51,949 nucleotides of DNA. Origin: Acidimicrobiia bacterium. GTDB taxonomy: Bacteria > Actinomycetota > Acidimicrobiia > Acidimicrobiales > Aldehydirespiratoraceae. The DNA lies in contig JAJEEV010000018.1 in assembly GCA_022820805.1 (NCBI GenBank), forward strand, positions 1-51,949, written 5' to 3'. Shown piece by piece: positions 23,823 to 31,827 of this stretch. The position numbers and the translations under genes were made by a program. The first letter of the stretch is position 1. Every line of letters begins with the position of its first letter. The notes under the pieces were generated by a model. That model searched no databases and had not been told where the DNA came from. It saw nothing but the letters and a program-made list of their open reading frames with translations.

Positions 23823-24701
23823 CTACGGGCTCTCGCAGCCGGTGTCGAGCATCACCTGGGGGAGGCGGCCCGACTTGTAGGCCCGCACCTCTCCCTCCGA
23901 GACGTTGAAGACCACCCGGTAGTTGCGGTCCCCGGGGTCGCTGGGAACGAAGACCAGGTCGACGGTCCCGTCGACCCGCACCTGCCTCTCGATCGAGTCG
24001 CCGAACAGGTCGGTGACCATGGTCTCGGGCGACCCCACGCCCACGCCGGAGCGGGTGGTGATGGGTCCGCTGTTGATGTCGACCCGCTCGATGGTGCCCT
24101 GGTGCACGAGGAAGACGATGCCCTCGGGGGCGTCATGGGGAACCACGTGGTAGCAGCTCCCCGTCGGCCCGGCCGGCACGAGCACCGTTCCGGCCGCCTC
24201 CTGGGCCTGCGCAACCGTCATGCCGAAGGTGACGGTGTCGAGGCCCACGGTCGAGATGGTGGACCTCGCGCTCAGCGTCGGCGGGCCGTACTGGTCCGCG
24301 TTGGCGGGCGGGACCGTGGTGATCGTGGTCGTGGTGGCCGCGACCGTGGTGGTCGGCCCGGACGTGGTGGTGGGTGCGGGCGTGGTCGTGGTGGTCTCGC
24401 CGGTGCCCGTCGCGCTGGGCTCTCCGGCGTCGTCGCCAACGCCCTCGCCGTCACCTTCGCCGTCCCCGGCGGTCGCCGGCTCGCTGGGCTCGGCGGGCTC
24501 TGCCGGCTCCTCAGTGCTCTCGGCTGGTCCTTCCGCGGCGCCGTTGTCGTCGGAGTCGCGGCCGAGCCACCAGATGAGCCCGCCGACGACCAGGATGACC
24601 ACCGCCACCGCGATCAGGATCGCCGACCACCGGGGGCTGCGCCTCTCGGCCGCTCCCGGCCAGAACGGGCCCTGGTCCTGGGGCTCCGGATTCCACTCCA
24701 C
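23823..24701 (-). CDS. Membrane-anchored protein with Thr-rich linker
   Basis: A 292-aa protein: a short cytoplasmic N-terminus and one transmembrane helix at about 26-46 (SAILIAVAVVILVVGGLIWW). A Glu/Pro/Ala then Thr-rich linker runs to ~150. A ~140-aa extracellular domain follows with STVGLDTVTFGMTVAQAQEA and paired Cys (GSCYHVV, DTGCESP). The TVTFGMTVAQAQ segment resembles small outer-surface repeat modules of uncharacterised actinobacterial proteins. GTG 24701 is chosen because TAGCCT lies 8 nt upstream and it removes a stretch without protein character. Function is unknown. Confidence 0.7.
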   Translation of the reverse strand: MEWNPEPQDQGPFWPGAAERRSPRWSAILIAVAVVILVVGGLIWWLGRDSDDNGAAEGPAESTEEPAEPAEPSEPATAGDGEGDGEGVGDDAGEPSATGTGETTTTTPAPTTTSGPTTTVAATTTTITTVPPANADQYGPPTLSARSTISTVGLDTVTFGMTVAQAQEAAGTVLVPAGPTGSCYHVVPHDAPEGIVFLVHQGTIERVDINSGPITTRSGVGVGSPETMVTDLFGDSIERQVRVDGTVDLVFVPSDPGDRNYRVVFNVSEGEVRAYKSGRLPQVMLDTGCESP

Positions 24702-24821
24702 GGCTGTCAAGGCTACCAACAACCCCTGTCCCAACCCCTGTCCGAGAGCGGACGCGCGGCGGCGTCACCGGCGCCGCCGACCGGCTCGAGCGCCGCCTCC
24801 GTGGAGTGTGCACGGGTCGAC

Positions 24822-24897
24822 TGGTGGGCCGCCCGGGGCTCGAACCCGGCACCTTGAGATTAAAAGTCTCCTGCTCTACCCGATGAGCTAGCGGCCC
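24822..24897 (-). tRNA. tRNA-Lys (anticodon TTT), CCA encoded
   Basis: On the reverse strand: acceptor GGGCCGC/GCGGCCC, D arm GCTC...GAGC, anticodon loop CTTTTAA giving TTT, T arm CCGGGTTCGAGCCCCGG, discriminator A, and an encoded CCA. No repeated 3' end or integrase is visible nearby. Confidence 0.95.
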
Positions 24898-25014
24898 ACT
24901 TCCATTGTGGCAGCGGCCCGGGCCCAACGGCGCGTGCGTGCGACGCCCGCTGTCAACTGCCCGTCGCTCACCGGCCCTGAGGCCCGTCAGCCGGGCCGGC
25001 CGCCGCGCCCGCGC

Positions 25015-25392
25015 TCAGCCCGAAGCCGGGTCGCCGGAGTAGCGGTGGGCCTTGAGGTCGCTGAGGTCGGCCCATTCCAGGGTGTGGGCATGGGTCGCCT
25101 CCAGCACCACCTCGGGGGCGGCTCCGGCCTCGAGCGCCTCGGTCCATCGTGGCGCGCACAGGCACCAGTGGTCGCCGGGCGCCAGCCCGTCGAAGCCGAT
25201 GGCGGGCTGCGGCGTCGACAGGTCGTTGCCGGCCGCCTTGGAGAACTCGAGGAACTCAGCGGTCATCACCGCGCACACGGTGTGGACCCCGTAGTCGCCC
25301 GAGTCGGTGTTGCAGCAGCCGTCCCGGAACCAGCCGGTGAGCGGATCGTAGGAGCATGGTTGAAGCTCGCCGCCGAGCACATTCTGGGCCAT
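25015..25392 (-). CDS. DUF2237 family protein
   Basis: A 125-aa protein matching the compact DUF2237 family nearly end to end. Motifs are NVLGGELQPCSYDPLTGWFR, DGCCNTDSGDYGVHTVCAVM, FLEFSKAAGNDLSTP and PGDHWCLCAPRW, with a C-terminal ATHAHTLEWADL. Conserved Cys and His suggest metal binding or redox, but the biochemical role is not known. It is divergent from the gene at 25449. Confidence 0.88.
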   Translation of the reverse strand: MAQNVLGGELQPCSYDPLTGWFRDGCCNTDSGDYGVHTVCAVMTAEFLEFSKAAGNDLSTPQPAIGFDGLAPGDHWCLCAPRWTEALEAGAAPEVVLEATHAHTLEWADLSDLKAHRYSGDPASG

Positions 25393-25448
25393 ATGCCCCA
25401 GTCTCGCAGATCGCTCGGCGTTGCGGACGCTGGCGCTACTGTTGGCCC

Positions 25449-25688
25449 GTGGTCGACGCCAGAGAATCTCTCGAGGCCGAGGACGCCACGCCGCAGGGCA
25501 CTCCGCCGCTCAAGGACATCGAGCAGGACCTGGACACCGTCGACAGGGCCCTGGATGCCCTCGACTCCGGGGATCTCGAAGCCGCGGAGGCGCTGGCCGC
25601 CGAACTGGACTCGCCTGGCGCCGGAGCCCCCGATGACGGCGAGCCCGGCGACGATGACGAGCAGACCGGGAGCGGCCTCGCCTCCTAG
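25449..25688 (+). CDS. Small acidic coiled-coil protein
   Basis: A 79-aa, strongly acidic protein. Its centre (LKDIEQDLDTVDRALDALDS) matches the helical arm of DksA/TraR-like proteins (D-I-x-x-x-L-x-x-V-x-x-A-L-x-x-L-x-x-G). The zinc finger that should follow is absent and replaced by EAAEALAAELD and an acidic tail. TACTGT sits exactly 6 nt before GTG 25449. It may be a truncated relative or an unrelated helical protein. Confidence 0.55.
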   Translation: MVDARESLEAEDATPQGTPPLKDIEQDLDTVDRALDALDSGDLEAAEALAAELDSPGAGAPDDGEPGDDDEQTGSGLAS

Positions 25689-25701
25689 CCGCCCGCCGGC
25701 G

Positions 25702-26265
25702 TCAGCTGGCGAGGGCCTGTCGCGACGGCTGCGCCCGCGAGCCGATGTCGCTGAGGGCGAGCAGGTAGCCCTCGGCCCTCTCGGCGTTGGGGTTGCGGTT
25801 GACGAGGGCCTGGAACTCGGGCGAGTGGTCGGCCACCACCAGGTGAGCCAGCTCGTGGATGATGACATGGTCGAGCACCCAGGGCGGCGCATCGGCCAGC
25901 CGGCTCGAGATGCGGATGTCGCCGCTGCCGGCCGAGCAGGAGCCCCAGCGAAGGCGCTGGCGCGACGACCAGCTGATCGAGCGGGGCTCGGGCAGGCCGA
26001 AGCGGGCCGCTAGCTCCCGGGCCCTGGGCTCCAGCGGCACATGGCCGCAGCGCCACCTCTCCTCGAACCGGCCCAGCACCTTGCTGACCATGGCGTGCTC
26101 CTCCTCCTTCGTCAAGAAGTCGGGGATGCGCACAACCAGGACGCCGTCGGATATCCGTGCCGACACCGATTCCTTGCGCCTGGCGCTGCGGATCACCCGA
26201 ACGGGGGGAAGGTTCGGGGGCGCGCCGCCGTCGAATCCGGCAGTCGGTGTGCCGCTCGTGCTCAT
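25702..26265 (-). CDS. YgjP/SprT-like M48-type zinc metallopeptidase
   Basis: A 187-aa protein with the YgjP (DUF45) signature. RQRLRWGSCSAGSGDIRISS is followed by WVLDHVIIHELAHLVVADHS, where HELAH at 137-141 is the zinc site and His147 the likely third ligand. RLADAPP links the two motifs. Such proteins are often predicted proteases, and some act with restriction or repair systems. The native substrate is unknown. It follows the phosphatase gene with a 4-nt ATGA overlap. Confidence 0.85.
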   Translation of the reverse strand: MSTSGTPTAGFDGGAPPNLPPVRVIRSARRKESVSARISDGVLVVRIPDFLTKEEEHAMVSKVLGRFEERWRCGHVPLEPRARELAARFGLPEPRSISWSSRQRLRWGSCSAGSGDIRISSRLADAPPWVLDHVIIHELAHLVVADHSPEFQALVNRNPNAERAEGYLLALSDIGSRAQPSRQALAS

Positions 26266-26864
26266 CGGGGTTCCTTCGTCGCCGCGGGCCTGAGGCCCTC
26301 ACCGTCGCCGGTGAGCGCGATTCGCTCCCGCAAGCGCACCTCGTCCGGCTGCACGAGCAGCCGGCGGCCACCAAGGTTCCCGATGCGCTCGAAGTCGCAA
26401 CCGAAATGCTGTTCAAGTGTATAGATGACACCAGCATGCGACACAACCAGCGCATCACCCGACACCACCCGGGCCGCGGTCCGGTGGATGGCCTCGAACA
26501 CTCGGCCGAGCAGCGACTCGTTGCTCTCCCAGCCGGGCGGGTAGTCGCCTGCAGCCAGGGCACCGGGAAACTCGCTCTCGATCTGGGCGGTGGTGAGGCC
26601 CTGCCACGAGCCGACGCTGCGCTCCCGCCATCCCGCGTCGATGATCACCGGTCCCGCATCCAGGGTCCCGGCAATGATCTCGGCCGTCGATCTGGCCCGG
26701 CGAAGATCGCTGGACACGACGCAGCCGACGGCGTCCATAGTCTCGGCCGCGTGCCGGGTCTGGGCTGCGCCCGGCTCGGACAGCGGCGGGTCGGCTTGAC
26801 CCTGCCAGCGGCCGTCGAGGTTCCATTCGGACTCGGCGTGTCGAACGACAAGAAGATTGACCAT
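26262..26864 (-). CDS. Histidine phosphatase (phosphoglycerate mutase-like)
   Basis: A 200-aa branch-1 histidine phosphatase. RHAESEWNLDGRWQGQADPP carries the catalytic His9 and phosphate-binding Arg8. SSDLRRARSTAEII and WRERSVGSWQGLT supply the other Arg and Glu. SGDALVVSHAGVI contains the second His. Relatives include cofactor-dependent mutases and broad phosphatases; the substrate is undecided. It is the first gene of a pair with the metallopeptidase. Confidence 0.85.
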   Translation of the reverse strand: MVNLLVVRHAESEWNLDGRWQGQADPPLSEPGAAQTRHAAETMDAVGCVVSSDLRRARSTAEIIAGTLDAGPVIIDAGWRERSVGSWQGLTTAQIESEFPGALAAGDYPPGWESNESLLGRVFEAIHRTAARVVSGDALVVSHAGVIYTLEQHFGCDFERIGNLGGRRLLVQPDEVRLRERIALTGDGEGLRPAATKEPR

Positions 26865-26982
26865 GATCGCGGGTGACCGTAACCGGGCAGCGGGCCCCGG
26901 CCGCGGATGCCTGCCCGCCCGAAATGGGCCTCTGCGTCCGCTCGGATCGCAGCGGGTGCGGGGTGGTGGCTACCATGTCGCC

Positions 26983-27219
26983 GTGGCTCGTCTAAGGCTG
27001 TTCGCATCGGCACGCGAGGCTGCCGGCAAGAGCCGTGACACCGTTCCGGGAGCCACCGTGCGCGAGGTGCTGGAGCAGGCATGCGGTCGTTACGGCCATG
27101 ACTTCGCCGGTCTGCTCGAAACCTGTCAGGTCTGGTGCAACGGCGAGCCGACCGCGCCCAACACGCCGGTAGGAGACGACGACGAGATCGCGGTGCTGCC
27201 CCCCGTCTCGGGCGGCTAA
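26983..27219 (+). CDS. moaD: MoaD/ThiS-family sulfur carrier protein
   Basis: A 78-aa ubiquitin-fold protein: ARLRLFASAREAAGKSRDTV, then TVREVLEQACGRYG, a WCNGEP loop and the terminal EIAVLPPVSGG. The C-terminal Gly-Gly is adenylated and thiocarboxylated by MoeB/ThiF-type enzymes. The LPPVSGG ending favours MoaD (molybdopterin synthase small subunit) over ThiS. TACCAT lies 6 nt before GTG 26983. No other molybdenum-cofactor gene is in view. Confidence 0.85.
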   Translation: MARLRLFASAREAAGKSRDTVPGATVREVLEQACGRYGHDFAGLLETCQVWCNGEPTAPNTPVGDDDEIAVLPPVSGG

Positions 27220-27241
27220 ACCGCATTAGCCTCGAACGTCC

Positions 27242-28456
27242 GTGAGCCGCGTCGCCGTCCTGTCGCTCCACACGTCGCCTCTGGTGCTGCCGGGCCGGGG
27301 CGACGCGGGCGGGATGAACGTGTACGTGCGCGAGCTGGCCTCGTCGATGGCGCAGGCCGGAATCGACGCCACCGTGTTCGTGAGGCGCCACAACGACGCG
27401 GCGGCGGTCGTGGATGTGGAGCCCGGATTCCGGGTCGTCCACATAGACGCGGGCCCGCCCGAGCTCCCCAAGGAGTCGCTGGCCGGTTCGGTGGACCGGT
27501 TCGCCGAGGGGGTGGCCCGCCGGCTGCGGGACAGCCCGGTCGACGTGCTGCACGCCAACTACTGGTTGTCGGGCGTGGCCGGACATCGCCTCAAGCACGA
27601 GCTCGACCTGCCGCTGGTGTCCACCTTCCACACCCTGGCCCGGGTCAAGGCCACCACGGGCGACCCCGAGCCTCAGCGCCGGATCGAGGCGGAGGCCGAA
27701 GTGATCGCCTGCTCCGACGTGATCACCGCCAACTCGGTGGCTGAGGTCCAGCAGCTGGCCGGGCTCTACGGCGCCGATCCCCAGCGCATCGATGTGGTGG
27801 CACCCGGCGTGGACTCCGCCTTCTTCTCGGCCGGCTCGCGCCGCGGCGCCCGGGCCGCGCTGGGGCTGGGAGACGAGCCGGTGCTGCTGTTCGTGGGCCG
27901 CATCCAGCCGCTGAAGGGCCTCAGTGTGGCCACCGAGACCCTGGTCCGGCTGGGCGACGACCATCGCGACGCCCGTCTGCTGGTCGTGGGCGGCGCGTCG
28001 GGTCCCGACGGCGAGCGAGAGCTGCGACGCCTCGAGGACGCCGTCCGTCTCCATCGCCTGCAAGGCCGCGTCAGCGTGGTGGCCCCGCAGCCGCACCACT
28101 TGCTGTCCACCTACTACCGGGCGGCCGACGTCTGCCTGGTGCCCAGCCGGTCCGAGTCCTTCGGCCTGGTCGCGCTGGAGGCCTCGGCCTGCGGCCTCCC
28201 GGTGGTCGCGGCCGACGTGGGCGGCCTCCGCACGCTGGTCGATCACGGCCGCAACGGCTTCCGCATCGCCGAACGCGACCCGGCGCTCTATGTCGCCGCG
28301 GTGCGCTCCATCCTCGACGATGCGTCGCTGGCCCGGTCCATGGCCCGCCACGGCGCCGAGATGGCCGCCCGGTATTCCTGGACGGCCACTGCGGGACGCC
28401 TGCGCAGGATCTTCGAGGACCTGTCGGCGCGGGTCCCGGTGGACTGCACGCTCTGA
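27242..28456 (+). CDS. mshA: D-inositol-3-phosphate glycosyltransferase (mycothiol synthesis)
   Basis: A 404-aa GT-4 glycosyltransferase making GlcNAc-inositol phosphate, the first committed step of mycothiol. It starts SRVAVLSLHTSPLVLPGRGD and has the donor/acceptor loop GDAGGMNVYV (20-29), HANYWLSGVAGH, ITANSVAEVQQL, VGRIQPLKG (218-226) and the EX7E pair Glu305/Glu313 in SRSESFGLVALEAS. These are the MshA landmarks. The ybjN-like gene follows 5 nt later, as in mycobacteria. A TAGCCT box sits 9 nt before GTG 27242. Confidence 0.93.
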   Translation: MSRVAVLSLHTSPLVLPGRGDAGGMNVYVRELASSMAQAGIDATVFVRRHNDAAAVVDVEPGFRVVHIDAGPPELPKESLAGSVDRFAEGVARRLRDSPVDVLHANYWLSGVAGHRLKHELDLPLVSTFHTLARVKATTGDPEPQRRIEAEAEVIACSDVITANSVAEVQQLAGLYGADPQRIDVVAPGVDSAFFSAGSRRGARAALGLGDEPVLLFVGRIQPLKGLSVATETLVRLGDDHRDARLLVVGGASGPDGERELRRLEDAVRLHRLQGRVSVVAPQPHHLLSTYYRAADVCLVPSRSESFGLVALEASACGLPVVAADVGGLRTLVDHGRNGFRIAERDPALYVAAVRSILDDASLARSMARHGAEMAARYSWTATAGRLRRIFEDLSARVPVDCTL

Positions 28457-28461
28457 GGGCG

Positions 28462-28968
28462 GTGAGCGTGCAGGACTGCCCGGCGTCCGGCGGCGATCCC
28501 CTGACGGGCGCCGCGCCGGTCACAGACGCGGAGCTCGACGCGACGGAGCATCTCGTCGACTCGTGGCTGGAGGCAGCCGCCGCCTCCAACCCGGCTATCG
28601 CCGCGGTGGAGCGTGGACCTGCAGGCTCCAGGCGCTGGTATGTGCGCGTCTGCGGCGACGAGAAGGAGGTCTGGACGATCTGGTTCACGCTCGGCCAGCG
28701 CACCTTCCACTACGAGACGTACCTGGTGCCGGCTCCCGAGGAGAACCACGCCCAGTTCTACGAGCACCTGCTGCGCCGGAACCGGCGGCTGACCGGGCTG
28801 AAGCTCGAGATCGGTCCCGAGGACGCCGTGTTCCTGTCGGGCTCTACGCCTGTCGGCCAGCTGAGCGCCGGCGCGCTGGACGGCATCCTCGGATCGATGT
28901 ACGCCGCCACCGAGTTGATCTTCCGTCCCGCGATGCGGATCGGCTACGCCTCGAAGTTCCGCGCCTGA
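28462..28968 (+). CDS. YbjN domain-containing protein
   Basis: A 168-aa soluble protein of the YbjN / type III secretion chaperone-like fold. SRRWYVRVCGDEKEVWTIWF is followed by TFHYETYLVPAPEENHAQFY and EHLLRRNRRLTGLKLEIGPE. The place right after mshA matches the Rv0486-Rv0487 order in Mycobacterium. A link to thiol metabolism is suggested only by this synteny. GTG start. Confidence 0.85.
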   Translation: MSVQDCPASGGDPLTGAAPVTDAELDATEHLVDSWLEAAAASNPAIAAVERGPAGSRRWYVRVCGDEKEVWTIWFTLGQRTFHYETYLVPAPEENHAQFYEHLLRRNRRLTGLKLEIGPEDAVFLSGSTPVGQLSAGALDGILGSMYAATELIFRPAMRIGYASKFRA

Positions 28969-29239
28969 CCAGGCTGGCGCGACACAGATCGCGGCCAACG
29001 ATTTGCTATGAAGTTGAGTATCGCCTATTTTGAATGTTATCCGGCGGAGATGGGGCGACCGATCGGGGAAGTTGCAGAGTCGCCCCCTCTCCACCGGTGC
29101 TCGCCGCGGCCAGGTCCCGACACGACGCCGGTGTTCGGATCGGTGGTGCGGCGGTGATAGACCTACCCGGGTCCGGGGAGGGTCCGCTCTGCCGGGACTA
29201 CACTGCCAGCCGTCCAACTGTCGTCGCCGAGGAGTACCG
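28969..29239 (+). promoter_or_regulatory. Structured upstream region of the respiratory operon
   Basis: This 271-nt gap holds an AT-rich island (TTGAGT at 29014-29019, TGTTAT at 29035-29040) that may be a promoter. A perfect GGGGCGAC/GTCGCCCC stem follows (29052-29059 with 29089-29096) around a CCGATCGG palindrome. A second -10-like TACACT lies at 29199-29204, and GAGGAG 5 nt before the GTG start is a good ribosome-binding site. No gene is seen. Confidence 0.4.
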
Positions 29240-29695
29240 GTGGTCGCCTTCGCACTGTCCATCTTGGTAACGGTCGTGCTCATGGGCGGCATCCTCGCCT
29301 ACATGAAGCGCCGGCCGGTGGGCACCCCCGTCACCTGGGGCGAGGCCATGTTCGGATCGATGATCGTGTTCTTCGTGATGTTCTGGGTGTACGGCGTGGT
29401 GCCCCACCAGTGGCTGACCTGGGCGGACAACGAGCTCAACTGGCGCACGGACAAGCTCTTCGTCGGACCCGGCGGGATCCTGCGGGCGCAGGCGCAGGGA
29501 GGCAGCTTCCCCTTCACCATCACCTACGTGGTGATCCGCGACGTCATCGCCAGCGGCATATACGTCGTGGCCGTCGCCGGGCAGGTGTGGATGTGGCACG
29601 TGTGGCAGAACCGGGGCAAGACGGCCGAGGCTGCCGAGGCCGTCGAGCTGTCCAGCTTCGGGCGTCCCCTGGTGCGGGAGGGCTCAGAGGCGTGA
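29240..29695 (+). CDS. Membrane protein, first gene of the bc-complex cluster
   Basis: A 151-aa protein with two hydrophobic N-terminal helices (VVAFALSILVTVVLMGGIL and MIVFFVMFWVYGVVPHQWL), an ordered WADNELNWRTDKLFVGPG loop, and a third helix (YVVIRDVIASGIYVVAVAGQ). The C-terminal tail is short and charged. GTG 29240 has GAGGAG 5 nt upstream. I recognise no family. Being first in a cluster of ferredoxin, cytochrome b, Rieske and cytochrome c genes, it is likely an accessory subunit of that complex. Its stop overlaps the ferredoxin GTG. Confidence 0.75.
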   Translation: MVAFALSILVTVVLMGGILAYMKRRPVGTPVTWGEAMFGSMIVFFVMFWVYGVVPHQWLTWADNELNWRTDKLFVGPGGILRAQAQGGSFPFTITYVVIRDVIASGIYVVAVAGQVWMWHVWQNRGKTAEAAEAVELSSFGRPLVREGSEA

Positions 29696-30108
29696 CCACC
29701 ACCGATGCCAACCCTCCGATGCCGGAGTTCCGGGACGACTACGTCCTTCAGGAAGTGGACGCAGCCTGGCTGTCGGAGGCCGTCAAGCCCAAGACGTTCA
29801 TCCACATCGACCAGTCCGAGTGCATCATGTGCGAGGGCTGTGTGGACATCTGCCCGTGGAAGTGCATCTTCATGGTCACGACCGACGCGGTGGACGAGGC
29901 CGTCGGCACCGAGCTTCCGGGGATCGATCCCGCCGACAAGGTCATCTTCACCATCGACGACGACGTGTGCACTCGCTGCGCGCTGTGTGTGGATCGCTGC
30001 CCCACCGGTGTAATCATTCTCGGCAAGATCGGCGATGCTCCCCCCGGCGGGGATCCGCATCAACGAACCAACTCCCATGGCTACGGCTACGGGATGCGCC
30101 TCGCCTGA
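29692..30108 (+). CDS. 2[4Fe-4S] ferredoxin-like protein of the bc cluster
   Basis: The 138-aa protein has two bacterial ferredoxin motifs: Cys44/47/50/54 in CIMCEGCVDICP and Cys93/96/99/103 in CTRCALCVDRCP. They are separated by a ~38-residue acidic insert containing TDAVDEAVGTELPG. An N-terminal ~35-residue extension and a Gly/Tyr C-terminus lie outside the fold. The gene start overlaps the preceding stop by 4 nt. A ferredoxin is not a usual bc-complex subunit. It may feed or receive electrons at the cytochrome b complex, or bridge to complex I; the sequence alone does not decide. Confidence 0.9.
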   Translation: MTTTDANPPMPEFRDDYVLQEVDAAWLSEAVKPKTFIHIDQSECIMCEGCVDICPWKCIFMVTTDAVDEAVGTELPGIDPADKVIFTIDDDVCTRCALCVDRCPTGVIILGKIGDAPPGGDPHQRTNSHGYGYGMRLA

Positions 30109-30156
30109 AGACCGCCCGACCACACGACTCGATCCCACAGGAGATCCCCCAGCCCT

Positions 30157-30951
30157 ATGGCCATCGACACCGAAGAGCGCAAGAAGCCGCTTCCGGAGCG
30201 CCTAGCCGACCAGATGAGCACCTTGGCCGATCAGGTCCAGGGTTCGCAGGCCTGGACCTCGATCTTCCGGCCCGGGTCGATCTTCCGCAAGGGCTACACC
30301 GACAGCCCCCGCAACCGGTCCTACGTGATCATGAACAGCGTGCTCTATCACCTGCACCCGGTGAAGGTGAAGCGCCACGCCGTGAAGGTGAGCTACACGC
30401 TGTGCCTCGGCGGGCTGAGCTTCTTCCTGTTCATCCTCGAGACGGTCACCGGCATCTTCCTGATGTTCTTCTACCGGCCCACCGCGGCCCAGGCCTGGGA
30501 CGACATCTACACCCTGCAGACCTCGGTGACCTTCGGCCTGCTGGTCCGCAACATCCACCGGTGGGGAGCCCACCTCATGGTGATCACCGTGTTCCTGCAC
30601 ATGGCCCGGGTCTTCTATCACGGGGCCTACAAGCCGCCCCGGGAGTTCAACTGGGTGATCGGCGTGATCCTTCTCAAGCTGACGCTGCTGCTGTCGTTCA
30701 CGGGCTACCTGCTGCCGTGGGACCAGCTGGCGCTGTGGGCGGTGACCGTCGGCACCAACATGATGGGGTACACGCCGGTGTTCGGCGACCAGGTGCGCTT
30801 CGTGCTGCTCGGCGGTGTGGAGATCGGCACCGACACCCTGCTGCGCTGGTACGTGCTTCACGTTCTGATGCTGCCGTTCGTGCTCGTCATCTTCCTGGCG
30901 GTCCACTTCTGGCGGGTCCGCAAGGACGGCGGCATCTCGGGTCCGCTGTAG
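30157..30951 (+). CDS. Cytochrome b, b6-type N-terminal subunit
   Basis: A 264-aa split cytochrome b (four core helices). Haem ligands are the pairs His134/His148 ([20 protein letters not shown]) and His235/His250 ([20 protein letters not shown]). The 14-residue gap in the second pair is b6f-like. [14 protein letters not shown] follows helix C. Ordinary actinobacterial QcrB is one fused protein, so a separate b6-size subunit is notable. It oxidises quinol and passes electrons to the Rieske protein while moving protons. Confidence 0.93.
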   Translation: MAIDTEERKKPLPERLADQMSTLADQVQGSQAWTSIFRPGSIFRKGYTDSPRNRSYVIMNSVLYHLHPVKVKRHAVKVSYTLCLGGLSFFLFILETVTGIFLMFFYRPTAAQAWDDIYTLQTSVTFGLLVRNIHRWGAHLMVITVFLHMARVFYHGAYKPPREFNWVIGVILLKLTLLLSFTGYLLPWDQLALWAVTVGTNMMGYTPVFGDQVRFVLLGGVEIGTDTLLRWYVLHVLMLPFVLVIFLAVHFWRVRKDGGISGPL

Positions 30952-30974
30952 GGAGCGAGTAGAGGTAACAGGCG

Positions 30975-31769
30975 ATGGTGGAGATTCCCGAGCATCTGCG
31001 CAAGCGGGCCGAGGAGGCCCGAGCGAAGGCGGAGGCGGCCAAGGCCGCGCAGGCCGGCGGCGCTGCCGGCGGTGGCGAAGCTGTGTCCGAGGCCCAGCAG
31101 CAGGCCGCGAGCAAGATCCCGCCCCACCTGCTGGAGCGGTCGAAGGCGGCTCGTGCCCAGGCGGCCGGGGACGCCACGGCTGCCGGCGGTGGCGAAGCCG
31201 CGGCCGGTGGCGGGGGAGTGGCTGTAGCCGCCCCGCCCGCGGCTCCGGACTCGGTGCCGGCCACCGGTCCCGGCGGGCACACCCAGCGCCTGCTGACCGT
31301 GGTCAAGTCGGGCTCGATCCAGGACGTGAAGTCCAAGCCGCAGGACAAGGTGCACGTCTGGCCCCACCTGCTGGTGGTGGAGTTCGTGGCGTCGCTGTTC
31401 ATCACCGCGTTCACCCTGATCTTCTCGATCTTCGTGAACGCCCCACTGCTCGAGCTGGCCAACTACAACCAGACGCCCAACCCGTCCAAGGCACCCTGGT
31501 ACTTCCTCGGACTGCAGGAACTGCTGACGATGTTCCATCCGATGGTGGCCGGCGTGACCATTCCCGGCATCGGGCTGCTGGCCCTGATGCTCGCGCCCTA
31601 CATCGACAGGAACCCCTCCAAGAAGCCGGAGGACCGCAAGTTCGCGATCAGCCTGATGACCGTCCACCTCATGTTCTGGGCAGTGCTGGTGATCATCGGC
31701 TCGTTCTTCAGGGGACCGGGCTTCAACTTCGTGTTCCCCTGGCAGGCGGGCCTGTTCTTCGAGCTGTGA
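30975..31769 (+). CDS. Cytochrome b subunit IV-like protein with long N-terminal extension
   Basis: A 264-aa protein. Residues ~125-264 are the three-helix C-terminal half of cytochrome b (HVWPHLLVVEFVASLFITAF, then TPNPSKAPWYFLGLQELL). The quinol-site PEWY motif reads APWY (173-176), so its Glu is missing. Residues 1-115 are an Ala/Gly/Glu/Lys-rich extension with two copies of I-P-x-H-L-x-x-R-x-x-x-A-R-A (at ~4 and ~48). The extension is soluble and of unknown role, perhaps docking. It forms the cytochrome b core with the preceding gene. Confidence 0.88.
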   Translation: MVEIPEHLRKRAEEARAKAEAAKAAQAGGAAGGGEAVSEAQQQAASKIPPHLLERSKAARAQAAGDATAAGGGEAAAGGGGVAVAAPPAAPDSVPATGPGGHTQRLLTVVKSGSIQDVKSKPQDKVHVWPHLLVVEFVASLFITAFTLIFSIFVNAPLLELANYNQTPNPSKAPWYFLGLQELLTMFHPMVAGVTIPGIGLLALMLAPYIDRNPSKKPEDRKFAISLMTVHLMFWAVLVIIGSFFRGPGFNFVFPWQAGLFFEL

Positions 31770-31827
31770 TCGTGCTTGCCGCCCCCGCCTTCGCACCGTC
31801 CACTCGCCCCCTGCGAGGAGGCATCCG

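Noticed and set aside
24822..24897. tRNA-Lys as a second integration site
   Set aside because: The flanking genes look ordinary; no repeated tRNA 3' end, integrase or composition shift is seen.
26850..27300. Molybdenum-cofactor operon around moaD
   Set aside because: No other moa/moe gene is adjacent; mshA and ybjN follow, so moaD is isolated here.
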